Origin: Mesorhizobium zhangyense | Lineage (GTDB): Bacteria; Pseudomonadota; Alphaproteobacteria; Rhizobiales; Rhizobiaceae | NCBI RefSeq assembly: GCF_011045115.1 | Contig: NZ_JAAKZG010000002.1 | Span: 62,001 to 126,000, forward strand | DNA: 64,000 nucleotides | Direction: 5' to 3' | Shown: positions 43,008 through 50,636 of the stretch, piece after piece | Position numbering within the stretch: the stretch's first letter is position 1 | Layout of the letters: every line of letters begins with the position of its first letter | Program-made: the position numbers and the translations under genes | Notes under the pieces: generated by a model | Told to the model about the DNA's origin: nothing | The model's input: only the letters and a program-made list of their open reading frames with translations | Database searches by the model: none

Positions 43008-43091
43008 TTTGGGTGCTGCCTGAAATTCGACACTGTCATACGAAAATCGACTACCATTCTCGGCCCGAACTGGCCGATTTCGGAGACTGAC

Positions 43092-43136
43092 ATGACCCTG
43101 TTTGGAAAGCCCTGCCGGGAGGCCAGCGTTAGCTGA
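43092..43136 (+). CDS. 14-residue leader peptide coupled to lpiA
   Basis: ATG 43092 is preceded by CGGAG seven bases upstream and opens a 14-codon frame (MTLFGKPCREASVS) whose TGA shares its last base with the lpiA ATG (TGATG). The lpiA ATG itself has only a GGGAGG 15 bases away, too far for normal use. Ribosomes ending the leader could restart directly at lpiA. The peptide shows no attenuator-type codon run. Real translation is an inference from spacing. Confidence 0.45.
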   Translation: MTLFGKPCREASVS

Positions 43137-45772
43137 TGGACCAGCGCGTCATTGAAGAACGCAGCCCGCGCTGGCGGCTGAGTGCGTATTTCGGTTCCGC
43201 TGCCGCCGTGGCGGTGACGGTCGGCGCATTGTGGCTTTTCCATCAGATGACCGCCGGGCTGCGCCTCGACGACATCAAGGCGGCCATAAGCGCCATGCCG
43301 GGAACCAGCATAGCGGTGGCGCTTCTGGCAACCGCCATCAGCTATTGCGCGCTCGCCACCTACGACATCGTCGCCTGCCGCATCGTAGCGCCCGGCAAGG
43401 TGCCATGGCACAGCGCCGCCCTTTCCGGCATGAGCGGTTACGCCTTCTCGAATTTCCTCGGTTTCCATCTCTTCACCGGTGGCGCGGTCCGCTTCCGCAC
43501 CTATTCGCGCAGCGGGCTCGATGCGGGCGAGATCAGCCAGGTCGTGCTGCTGACCTGGATGGGCCTATGGCTGGCTTTCACGGCACTTGTCGGCCTGGCG
43601 CTGGTGATCGACCCCGACGGCGTGCCGGTCATGAAGATGCTCTATCCGGCGGCCGATCGCCTTGTCGGACTGGCGTTGCTGGGTGCATTGGTCGCGCTCT
43701 ATTTCATTGCCGGTCCGCAGGGGCGCGAGATCAGGTTCTTCGAATGGCGCTTTCCCCTGCCGCGCCGAAGCATGGTGCTGGTGCAACTGCTTGTCGGCAT
43801 CATCGATCTCATGGCGTCTGCCGCCGTGCTTTACGTGCTTCTGCCGGCCGATGCACAGTCGGGACCGGCGCTCTTCCTGACGGTGTATATGAGCGCTGTC
43901 ATCCTCGGTTCGATCAGCCACGTTCCCGGCGGCATCGGCGTGTTCGAGGCGACGCTTATCGCCGGTCTTGGCCTGCAGGGCAGGGCGGACATTTTGGCCT
44001 CGCTGCTTGCCTACCGGCTTATCTATTATTTCCTGCCGTTCTTCATCGCGGTGGTGGTGCTTGCGGCAATCGAGGCCGGCATCATCCGCGGCAAGCTTGC
44101 CGCCCGTTTCGTCGGTTCGGCCAAGGCGATAAAGGCGATCGTGCCGCCGGTGGCAGCAGCAGTCGTCTTCATCTCGGGCGTGGTGCTGCTCTTTTCCGGC
44201 GCCACCCCCGGCGTGCCGGACCGGCTCGATATGCTGGAAGGATGGCTGCCGCTGACGGTGGTGGAATCGTCGCACTTCCTCGGCAGCCTCACCGGCCTTG
44301 CGCTGCTGGTGATCGCACATGGCCTGCAGCGCCGGCTGTTCTCGGCCTGGGCGGCGGCGGTGGCGGTGCTGCTTGCCGGCGTCGTGTTTTCACTGATCAA
44401 GGGCCTCGATTGGGAGGAGGCGACGACGCTGGCCTTCTCGGCGCTGTTCCTGCTGCTGTCGCGGCAGGCATTCTACCGCCGCTCGCCGCAGCGCTTCGGC
44501 CGCATCTCCTGGCACTGGTTGGCGCTGGTGGTGCTGACCCTTGTCGCCACCACATGGCTCGGCTTCTTCTCCTACAGCCACGTCGAGTACTCCAACGAAC
44601 TGTTCTGGGAGTTCGCATGGGAAGGCGAGGCGCCGCGCTTCCTGCGCGCGACGGTGGGTCTCGTGGTTGCCATGGTGGCGCTCGGCGTTGCCGTGGCTAT
44701 AAATCGGCCTCCCGTCCGCTCCCGGCGGTTGACGCAGAAGGAACCGGAAGCGATCGAAGCCGTGATCGCCACCTCGCACGATACACAGACCAACATCGCC
44801 CTGCTCGGCGACAAGGAGTTCCTGTGGTCGCCGGACCGAAAGGCGTTCCTGATGTATGCGCGGGCAGGGCGTTCGCTGGTTGCCATGGGCGATCCGGTGG
44901 GCGACCCCGAACAGGCCGAGGATCTGGTCTGGCAACTCCGCGACATGGCCGATCGTGAGGCAGGCCGCGCCGTGTTCTACGGTGTTCACCCCGACAATTT
45001 GCCGCTCTATCTCGACATGGGCTATGCGCTTCTGAAACTCGGCGAGGTGGCGCGGGTCGATCTCACCCGTTTCACGCTGGAAGGCGGCAAGAACCAGGAT
45101 TTCCGCTACGCCGACCGCCGCGCCGCCAAGGAGGGGCTGGTCTTCGAAATCGTACCAAGGGCGGACGTGCCGGCCATCATGGACGAACTGCGGCAGGTCT
45201 CAGACATCTGGCTTGCCGAGAAGAGCGGCGGCGAGAAGAGCTTTTCGCTGGGCTACTTCGACCCGGACTATCTCTCGCATTTCGACTGCGCGGTGATGCG
45301 TCACGAGGGCCACATCGTTGCCTTCGCCAATATCTGGCGCAGCGGCGGCATGAACGAAATGTCCGTCGACCTTATGCGCTACCGTCCTGGCGTCTCGAAG
45401 ATCCTCATGGACGCGCTGTTCGTGCGTATCCTGCTCTATGCGCAGTCGGAAGGATATCGCTGGTTCAATCTCGGCGCGGCACCCCTGTCTGGGCTTTCCG
45501 ATCATGCTCTGGCCTCGCGCTGGAACCGCATGGGAACGTTCCTGTTCCGCCACGGCGACGACTTCTACAATTTCGAGGGCCTGCGCTCTTTCAAGCAGAA
45601 GTTCTCACCGGTCTGGACGCCGCAATATCTGGCCTGCCCCGGCGGGCTCAACATTCCACAGGTGCTGCTCGACGTGAACGCGCTGATTTCCGGCGGTATC
45701 GGCAAGTTCATCGGCTCGGGCTCGCGCAAACCAAAGCGCCGGCCCAAGCCCAAGGTGGCGGAGCCGGCGTAA
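43136..45772 (+). CDS. lpiA: lysylphosphatidylglycerol synthase/flippase (MprF/LpiA)
   Basis: 878 residues. The N-terminal 500 or so residues hold about 14 helices (flippase part), with GYAFSNFLGFHLFTGGAVRFR and a GGIGVFEATLIAGLG segment typical of the family. The C-terminal 330 residues are the cytosolic acyltransferase-like DUF2156 domain (YARAGRSLVAMGDPVGD, MNEMSVDLMRYRP, FNLGAAPLSGL) that moves lysine from lysyl-tRNA to phosphatidylglycerol. It lowers the surface charge and gives acid and cationic-peptide tolerance in rhizobia. It has its own upstream region after the degP terminator and a coupled leader frame. Confidence 0.93.
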   Translation: MDQRVIEERSPRWRLSAYFGSAAAVAVTVGALWLFHQMTAGLRLDDIKAAISAMPGTSIAVALLATAISYCALATYDIVACRIVAPGKVPWHSAALSGMSGYAFSNFLGFHLFTGGAVRFRTYSRSGLDAGEISQVVLLTWMGLWLAFTALVGLALVIDPDGVPVMKMLYPAADRLVGLALLGALVALYFIAGPQGREIRFFEWRFPLPRRSMVLVQLLVGIIDLMASAAVLYVLLPADAQSGPALFLTVYMSAVILGSISHVPGGIGVFEATLIAGLGLQGRADILASLLAYRLIYYFLPFFIAVVVLAAIEAGIIRGKLAARFVGSAKAIKAIVPPVAAAVVFISGVVLLFSGATPGVPDRLDMLEGWLPLTVVESSHFLGSLTGLALLVIAHGLQRRLFSAWAAAVAVLLAGVVFSLIKGLDWEEATTLAFSALFLLLSRQAFYRRSPQRFGRISWHWLALVVLTLVATTWLGFFSYSHVEYSNELFWEFAWEGEAPRFLRATVGLVVAMVALGVAVAINRPPVRSRRLTQKEPEAIEAVIATSHDTQTNIALLGDKEFLWSPDRKAFLMYARAGRSLVAMGDPVGDPEQAEDLVWQLRDMADREAGRAVFYGVHPDNLPLYLDMGYALLKLGEVARVDLTRFTLEGGKNQDFRYADRRAAKEGLVFEIVPRADVPAIMDELRQVSDIWLAEKSGGEKSFSLGYFDPDYLSHFDCAVMRHEGHIVAFANIWRSGGMNEMSVDLMRYRPGVSKILMDALFVRILLYAQSEGYRWFNLGAAPLSGLSDHALASRWNRMGTFLFRHGDDFYNFEGLRSFKQKFSPVWTPQYLACPGGLNIPQVLLDVNALISGGIGKFIGSGSRKPKRRPKPKVAEPA

Positions 45773-45773
45773 C

Positions 45774-45817
45774 GCAATTCCAGGAAAAGTGTGTAGCGGT
45801 TTTCCGTCCGGAATTGC
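45774..45817. repeat. 44-base dispersed palindromic element, copy 1
   Basis: Begins GCAATTCCAGGAAAAGTGTG and ends TTTTCCGTCCGGAATTGC, so its ends are inverted repeats. A reverse-complement copy with three differences lies at 57207-57250. It sits directly after the lpiA stop, where it could act as a transcript end. Confidence 0.85.
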
Positions 45818-45831
45818 GCAAAACAAGGGTT

Positions 45832-46467
45832 TTAATCCGGCAAGGCGGCCCTGGCGCGTGCTTCCAGTTCCTTCTCGTGATGACGGAAGAACCGGATGCC
45901 GATGATTAGCCCGACGGCGACGACAAGCAGGAGCAGGAGGCTGACAGGACCGGCGACGGCCTTGATGCGTTCGCCGAAGAAATAGGCGCCGCCGCCGAAA
46001 AGCAGCGCCCAGCAGATGCCGCCGGCCGCATTCATGATCAGGAAATGCGGCCAGGCCATGCGGTTTGCGCCGGCCAGAACAGCGGCGAAGGCGCGCAGGA
46101 AAGCGACGAAGCGGCCGAAGAACACGATCTTTCCGCCATGCTTCAGGAACAGATACTGGCCGACCTTGAGCCGGCCTTCGTCCAGCCCGATATGGCCGCC
46201 ATGCCTGGTGAGCAGCTTCAGACCGACGGAGCGGCCGATGAGGTAGCCGATATTGTCGCCGACGATGGCGGCGGCTGCAGCAACGCTCACAACGTGCAGA
46301 AGCTCTATGCGATGGGTTGCGCCGGCATAGAGAGCAGCCGAGACAAGCGCCGTTTCACCGGGCATCGGCACGCCCGTGCTCTCGAACATCACGACCGCGA
46401 AAAGCGCCCACAGCCCGTAGGTGTGGATCAGATGATGAAGCGTGTCCGGCGACAGGAGATCGAGCAT
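45832..46467 (-). CDS. DedA family membrane protein
   Basis: 211 residues with four to five hydrophobic segments. The opening (LHHLIHTYGLWALFAVVMFES) and GVPMPGETALV, the GDNIGYLIGRSVG glycine motif, and FFGRFVAFLRAFAAVLAG with its conserved arginines define the DedA/SNARE-associated (VTT) family. Members help move undecaprenyl phosphate or phospholipids across the membrane and support proton-motive force. The location beside lpiA fits envelope lipid work. Convergent with lpiA. Confidence 0.92.
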   Translation of the reverse strand: MLDLLSPDTLHHLIHTYGLWALFAVVMFESTGVPMPGETALVSAALYAGATHRIELLHVVSVAAAAAIVGDNIGYLIGRSVGLKLLTRHGGHIGLDEGRLKVGQYLFLKHGGKIVFFGRFVAFLRAFAAVLAGANRMAWPHFLIMNAAGGICWALLFGGGAYFFGERIKAVAGPVSLLLLLVVAVGLIIGIRFFRHHEKELEARARAALPD

Positions 46468-46569
46468 ACAGCCCTGTGAAATGCTTATGACGGGACTGAC
46501 GGCATATGCCGCCTGTCAGGCATAGAACATCGCCATGCGGCAAAACCGCGTCAAGTGTCGACCGTATGG

Positions 46570-47622
46570 TCAGGCTGTTTCGGCCAGCCTTTCCCGTGCG
46601 GGTGCTGCACCCTTCATCAGCAGGCCGAACAGATCGCGCGGATCCTTCGGCTCGGCGATCAGGTCGATCTCGCTATAGAACTCGGTGCCCTGCACCAGAT
46701 CGCGCAGGAACCGCAGCGTCGAAAAATCCTCGATGGCGAAACCGACGGAATCGAAAAGCGTGATCTGCTTGTCCGAGGATCGCCCGGTCTTTTGCCCGGT
46801 AATGACCTGCCAAAGCTCGGTGACGGGATAGTTCTTGTCGAGCTGCTGGATTTCACCCTCGATGCGGGTCTGAGGCGGGAACTCGACGAATATGTCGGAC
46901 TTCAGCAGGATGTCGCGGTGCAGCTCGGTCTTGCCGGGGCAATCGCCGCCGACCGCGTTAAGGTGCACGCCCGCGCCGACCATGTTGTCGGACAGGATGG
47001 TCGCCAGTTTCTTGTCCGCTGTGGCCGTGGTGATGATGTCTGCACCGAGAACGGCTTCTTCCGCACTCGGCGCATGGGTGATGACGAAACCGGAATTTTC
47101 CAGATTGCGCGAGAACTTCGCTCCAGCTTCCGGGTCGATGTCGAAGACCTGGAGATGGCGGATGCCAAGGACGGTCTTGAACGCCGTTGCCTGGAATTCG
47201 GACTGTGCGCCAAGGCCGATCATAGCCATGGTGCGCGCGTCCTTGCGCGCTAGGTACTTGGCCGCCATGGCCGACGTTGCCGCCGTGCGCAGCGCCGTCG
47301 AAATCGTCATCTCGGACAGGAACTCGGGATAGCCGGTGTGCATGTTGGCGAGCACGCCGAATGCGGTCACCGTCTGAAGCCCGTGCAGCGGGTTTTCCGG
47401 GTGGCCGTTGACGAATTTGAAGGCGTAGAGATCGTGGTCGCTGGCCGGCATCAGCTCGATCACGCCATTGGGAGCGTGGGCTGCGATGCGGGGTGTCTTG
47501 TCGAAATCCTCCCAGCGCGAAAAGTCCTGTTCCAGATATTTCACCAGCTTCAGGAGAAGCGTCTCCAGCCCGACCGAAGCGACCAGATCCGCGATGTTTT
47601 TCGTGCCGACGAATTGAACCAC
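46570..47622 (-). CDS. ocd: ornithine cyclodeaminase
   Basis: 350 residues from GTG 47622. It belongs to the mu-crystallin/ornithine cyclodeaminase family, which converts ornithine to proline and ammonia using NAD. Signatures: FVNGHPENP with the substrate-binding region, EMTISTALRTAATSAMAAKYLA, the NAD-binding GLGAQSEFQ, ITTATADK, and GVHLNAVGGDCPGKTEL with the catalytic aspartate. Length agrees with the true ornithine enzyme rather than with the shorter alanine dehydrogenase branch. Single-gene unit. Confidence 0.92.
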   Translation of the reverse strand: MVQFVGTKNIADLVASVGLETLLLKLVKYLEQDFSRWEDFDKTPRIAAHAPNGVIELMPASDHDLYAFKFVNGHPENPLHGLQTVTAFGVLANMHTGYPEFLSEMTISTALRTAATSAMAAKYLARKDARTMAMIGLGAQSEFQATAFKTVLGIRHLQVFDIDPEAGAKFSRNLENSGFVITHAPSAEEAVLGADIITTATADKKLATILSDNMVGAGVHLNAVGGDCPGKTELHRDILLKSDIFVEFPPQTRIEGEIQQLDKNYPVTELWQVITGQKTGRSSDKQITLFDSVGFAIEDFSTLRFLRDLVQGTEFYSEIDLIAEPKDPRDLFGLLMKGAAPARERLAETA

Positions 47623-47883
47623 AATCTACCCCAACCACCTATTCCGGCACGTCTGCCAGATGACCAAATTGGTAGACTAGCGGCGCTCCCGGCCAATCGA
47701 TACGACACTTTCTTGTATAATCGCCAACCCGGTTGATCAATATCGCAGCGGTTTTGTCACTATCGACAATACCTCTAATTGGGCATTCCGCGCCGCCGAC
47801 TCATTTTGGTGGGCACCGTGACGCTCTGAAATTCCTATGATAATTGTGCCGCTGAAGGGCTCATCGGCAACAGGAGAGGTTCG

Positions 47884-48195
47884 ATGATTAAACGCTTGTC
47901 TTTGGCAGCGGTTTTGACGGTAACAGTGTTGACGCTGGCGGGGTGCAATACGCCGGAACAACGCGCACTCGGCGGCGGCGCGATCGGTGCCGGCGTCGGC
48001 GCACTTGCCGGCCAGGCTATCGGCGGCAACACCGGAAGCACGGTTGCCGGCGCACTTATCGGCGGCGTGGCAGGTGCAGCACTCGGTGCGGCGACAACGC
48101 CCGGCCGCTGCGTCTATCAGCAGTATGACCGCCGCGGCCGGCCGCTCTACGACCGCTATGGCAATGCGCGTACCTACGAGGCGCCCTGCAACTAA
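47884..48195 (+). CDS. glycine-zipper outer-membrane lipoprotein (17 kDa antigen-like)
   Basis: 103 residues. Signal peptide with lipobox LAGC (cysteine about 22), then repeated GxxxG steps (GGGAIGAGVGALAGQAIG, TVAGALIGGVAGAALG), a glycine zipper that inserts into or packs on membranes. The C-terminus is RCVYQQYDRRGRPLYDRYG with cysteines at both ends. An AGGAGAGG site precedes the ATG. A shorter relative of the same plan lies at 55760. Confidence 0.88.
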   Translation: MIKRLSLAAVLTVTVLTLAGCNTPEQRALGGGAIGAGVGALAGQAIGGNTGSTVAGALIGGVAGAALGAATTPGRCVYQQYDRRGRPLYDRYGNARTYEAPCN

Positions 48196-48225
48196 TCCCC
48201 GGATTCAGGTTTGACCTGATCCACG

Positions 48226-48258
48226 GCCCGCCGCTCCCAAGGGAATGGCGGGCTTTTT
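48226..48258 (+). terminator. rho-independent terminator after the lipoprotein gene
   Basis: GCCCGCC and GGCGGGC arms around GCTCCCAAGGGAAT, followed by TTTTT. Almost the same sequence recurs at 49701-49735. Confidence 0.85.
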
Positions 48259-48297
48259 GCGCCGTATTGCGTGATCGATAGAGATGCGATGCGGGCG

Positions 48298-48687
48298 CTA
48301 TTGCCAGAGATTGTACTTCTGCCAATCAGCCTCGGCGATTGCGTCGCCGATCTGGTATTCGAACGACAGCACCTTCATGTGATCCGGGGCGGTCTTGCAG
48401 ACATAGGCCAGCTTGTACCATTCGCCCTTGCTGCGAAACGCAGCCCCCGGGCTTTCGATGGCGTCGGTCAGCATGGTCGGCGTCGCCATTGCGTAGGCAA
48501 CCACGCGATCGGGCTTGTAGTGAGAGCCGTCTTTGCCGATGCGGTCGAGCGCCTCGGCATCGCAACGCTGCTCGAGTCGCGTTTCGGGATCGAGCTTCAG
48601 CAGGCCGGCCTTGAGGGCGCCGTCGAGCGCCATGGCCGGTGAAGCGAGAACGACAACGGCGAGTGTCAGGAGACAGATTTTCCTCAT
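48298..48687 (-). CDS. DUF930 family periplasmic protein
   Basis: 129 residues with a signal peptide (about 1-20, ending PAMA). The mature part has LLKLDPETRLEQRCDAEALDR, RVVAYAMATP, GAAFRSKGEWYKL and CKTAPDHMKVLSFEY, the conserved features of DUF930, a rhizobial family of unknown role. Two cysteines could form a disulfide. Isolated gene, convergent with the lipoprotein. Confidence 0.88.
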   Translation of the reverse strand: MRKICLLTLAVVVLASPAMALDGALKAGLLKLDPETRLEQRCDAEALDRIGKDGSHYKPDRVVAYAMATPTMLTDAIESPGAAFRSKGEWYKLAYVCKTAPDHMKVLSFEYQIGDAIAEADWQKYNLWQ

Positions 48688-48797
48688 GGTTACTCCTGCA
48701 CCATAGGATCGAGCCTAAATCAAGGCATCAGCAGGAGCGTGGGAACGGAACGCGCGTTTTATCGTTTCCTCCGCGATCAGCCAGAAAGGGAGAGATC

Positions 48798-49064
48798 ATG
48801 TCTCGCAAATTGTTCCTTGCCGCATTGCTCGCAGGAGGCCTGATGAGCGCTCCGGTCCTGGCTCAGACAGCCGCGCCCGCCACGCCGCCCGACAACGGAA
48901 AGAAGCTGTCGGAGATCATCGCCAAGATCGAACAGAGGGACCAGTTCCGCTATGTCGGGGAGATCGACTGGGACGAGGAAGGCTATTACGAGATCACCTA
49001 CTATACGACCGACAAGGCCAAGGTCGAAATAAAGATCGACCCGGCCACAGGCGAACCGAAATAG
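48798..49064 (+). CDS. small periplasmic PepSY-like protein
   Basis: 88 residues from ATG 48798, with AAAGGGAG upstream. A signal peptide (about 1-22, ending VLAQ) precedes a proline-rich linker and a single PepSY-type unit: LSEIIAKIEQRDQF, then YEITYYTTDKAKVEIKIDP. Such domains may inhibit proteases or bind ligands at the envelope. No partner gene is next to it. Divergent from the DUF930 gene. Confidence 0.82.
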   Translation: MSRKLFLAALLAGGLMSAPVLAQTAAPATPPDNGKKLSEIIAKIEQRDQFRYVGEIDWDEEGYYEITYYTTDKAKVEIKIDPATGEPK

Positions 49065-49114
49065 ACAAAGCCGACCGGCTTGCGACCTTGGCGCATCGGT
49101 AGGCCGAAAGCATA

Positions 49115-49375
49115 CTAGACGGCTTCGAGCGGGCTGCTTTCAGGTCTGCTGACCGGTTTGAAGGTCGCCCTTGCAATCGGGGGCGTCTTGTTGCCCTGCG
49201 CCAGGCTTATGCCCTCTGCATATGCCCGCGTGCGTACTGCCCCAACGGAGCGGTTGAACCGCCTTGCGATTGCGGTAACGCTTGCCTGGCTTCTGGCCAT
49301 GCGCCGCAACTGGGCGATGTCCTCGGGCGTCCAATGCTTGTATCGTCCTGAATACTGGCTCTCGTAACTGTTCAC
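49115..49375 (-). CDS. small helix-turn-helix (SANT/Myb-like) protein
   Basis: 86 residues from GTG 49375, which has AGAGG upstream. The middle (HWTPEDIAQLRRMARSQA, then AIARRFNRSVGAVRTRA) is a SANT/Myb-like or GcrA-like trihelical DNA-binding segment; the tail is basic and disordered. The frame stays open upstream to 49642, but that part is not protein-like and overlaps a better small membrane frame. A DNA-binding role is inferred from the motif only. Confidence 0.7.
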   Translation of the reverse strand: MNSYESQYSGRYKHWTPEDIAQLRRMARSQASVTAIARRFNRSVGAVRTRAYAEGISLAQGNKTPPIARATFKPVSRPESSPLEAV

Positions 49376-49497
49376 GGCACACCTCTGCTCTGTACGAAAT
49401 ACGTTCCAGAGCCCAGGCCGGATGAACTGCCCGTCACCGGGCCCACGTACATCTGAGCGATTTGACAACCGGCACTCACTGCCATCGTCATCCATCA

Positions 49498-49638
49498 CTA
49501 TGGCTCTTTTTCCTTTCGATTGCACCACCCATACGGGTGGACTGAAGAAAAAGTGAAGATAAGGATAACGATCAACAGGATGATGACTTGCCTGAATTCG
49601 CTTCGGTGCCGGTTTAAGACAAGCTTTACCATGATCAT
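49498..49638 (-). CDS. possible 46-residue single-span membrane protein
   Basis: ATG 49638 has a perfect GGAGG seven bases upstream. The peptide begins MIMVKLVLNRHRSEFRQ, then has a hydrophobic span VIILLIVILIFTFSSV and a short tail with WCNRKEKEP. Basic residues before the span suggest the N-terminus stays inside. Below usual gene-size limits; real expression is not shown. It is upstream of the helix-turn-helix gene on the same strand. Confidence 0.45.
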   Translation of the reverse strand: MIMVKLVLNRHRSEFRQVIILLIVILIFTFSSVHPYGWCNRKEKEP

Positions 49639-49700
49639 CCATCGTCCTCCGACGGAATACCGCCCCGCCCGGTAGAAGGGTGGTTCAGGCAACGAAATTG

Positions 49701-49735
49701 GCCCGCCGTTCCCAAGGGAATGGCGGGCTTTTTAT
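49701..49735 (+). terminator. second copy of the lipoprotein terminator sequence
   Basis: GCCCGCCGTTCCCAAGGGAA then TGGCGGGCTTTTT, matching 48226-48258 but for one base. No plus-strand gene ends just before it, so it may end a small RNA or be a leftover of duplication. The rest of 49376-49933 holds only the small membrane frame and the palindrome at 49904. Confidence 0.6.
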
Positions 49736-49903
49736 GTTTCGCGGCTGGCCGAGAAAGCCAAAGTTATGTTGCTCCAAGTGACCATGGTTGAGATCAAAAA
49801 AGAGGCTGCTCCCATTTCCGTTACCGGATGCTGCTCTAGGTAACGAAGTGGTGATCAACTACATCTGCCTCAGCGCCACGACAGATGGTATTCGGCTTAA
49901 TGT

Positions 49904-49922
49904 GGAACAGAACGTTCGTTCC
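49904..49922. promoter_or_regulatory. inverted repeat at the ribosome site of the 49934 gene
   Basis: GGAAC and GTTCC flank AGAACGTTC, itself holding the palindrome GAACGTTC. It lies 12 bases before the TTG start, so binding of a protein would block this gene. It does not match the GTTC-N7-GTTC spacing of alphaproteobacterial LexA. Confidence 0.3.
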
Positions 49923-49933
49923 GGGGGAATTCG

Positions 49934-50302
49934 TTGAACGCTTATTTCGTCCGCATCGCAGCGGACAAACAAGTTGTGGGTCTCTTCGTTGCACCGTCAG
50001 TTTCGATGCTGGCGGCGCTCGTGGACGAGTGTGTCGATCCGAACGAGTGCGAATTCGCACCGGCGCGGATGGGCGGCATCATGGTTGCAGGCAAGGCAAC
50101 CGCGACCTGGCCATTGACGGACACCGCCGACGAGGATGCCGGCCAGTATGAGAATCCGACCGGCATCGAGGGCAGTGTTCTTTCCCAGCAATGGGAAGAT
50201 GACCTTCGTTACGTTCCGGCTGCCCTGGAATGGAAGCCGCTCGCACCGGAAGCCGGCGTGCTGACGAAAGCGAAGCTGGCTTCGAAAAGCCACGGCAAAT
50301 AA
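49934..50302 (+). CDS. conserved-looking protein of unknown function
   Basis: 122 residues from TTG 49934, set by a GGGGG ribosome site. No signal peptide, no membrane span and no motif that I recognise. The N-terminus (NAYFVRIAADKQVVGLFVA) looks like a beta-rich soluble fold; the middle is acidic (TADEDAGQYENP) and the end has a tryptophan-rich strand (QQWEDDLRYVPAALEWKPL). Codon use fits the genome, so it is probably real. Isolated. Confidence 0.65.
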   Translation: MNAYFVRIAADKQVVGLFVAPSVSMLAALVDECVDPNECEFAPARMGGIMVAGKATATWPLTDTADEDAGQYENPTGIEGSVLSQQWEDDLRYVPAALEWKPLAPEAGVLTKAKLASKSHGK

Positions 50303-50636
50303 AGCAGGTCGCCGGCACACGCCGGCAGCTTCCTTCGGCGTTTCGTGCTGAAATCCTTGATTTGTTGCGGAGCCGAATTGGCCGTAGCCGGCATGTCGGT
50401 GGCGGCTCTCAGGCGTCGTTTCCTGCCATTCATCGCGTCGAGGCGGTTGAAAAATAATGCGATCGCAGATCGCACTATTGTATAGCGATGAGATCGCAAT
50501 ATAGTGCGGTTCGGCCGGCGTTGGAGGGTTGGCGCGAACGCTGCCGGAAAACAGCGTTTCAGGCAAAAGCCGTCCGCCCGGGGTTGAGCGGCGGCTAAGC
50601 GCGGTCGCAATCGGGCAATCAAACTGGGAGCATGAC
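50303..50636. other. 334-base intergenic region before the polyamine-type binding protein
   Basis: Holds a GCCGGC hairpin at 50311-50326, likely the end of the previous gene, and an AT-richer block at 50460-50510 with GATCGCA written three times and the inverted pair CGCACTAT (50471) / ATAGTGCG (50501). The block looks like a promoter with regulator sites for the gene at 50637. No coding seen. Confidence 0.55.
50471..50508. promoter_or_regulatory. inverted and direct repeats upstream of the binding-protein gene
   Basis: Half-sites CGCACTAT and ATAGTGCG are perfect inverses 22 bases apart, and AGATCGCA occurs twice as a direct repeat 24 bases apart with a TATAGC between. They lie 129 bases before the start at 50637. 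The GntR regulator at 54675 is a candidate binder; unproven. Confidence 0.4.

Noticed and set aside
49904-49922. LexA (SOS) box
   Set aside because: Alphaproteobacterial LexA sites need GTTC-N7-GTTC or its inverse; the spacing here does not fit.
50466-50512. Possible CRISPR-like short repeats (GATCGCA)
   Set aside because: Units are seven to eight bases, unevenly spaced and partly inverted; no arrays or cas genes in the window.
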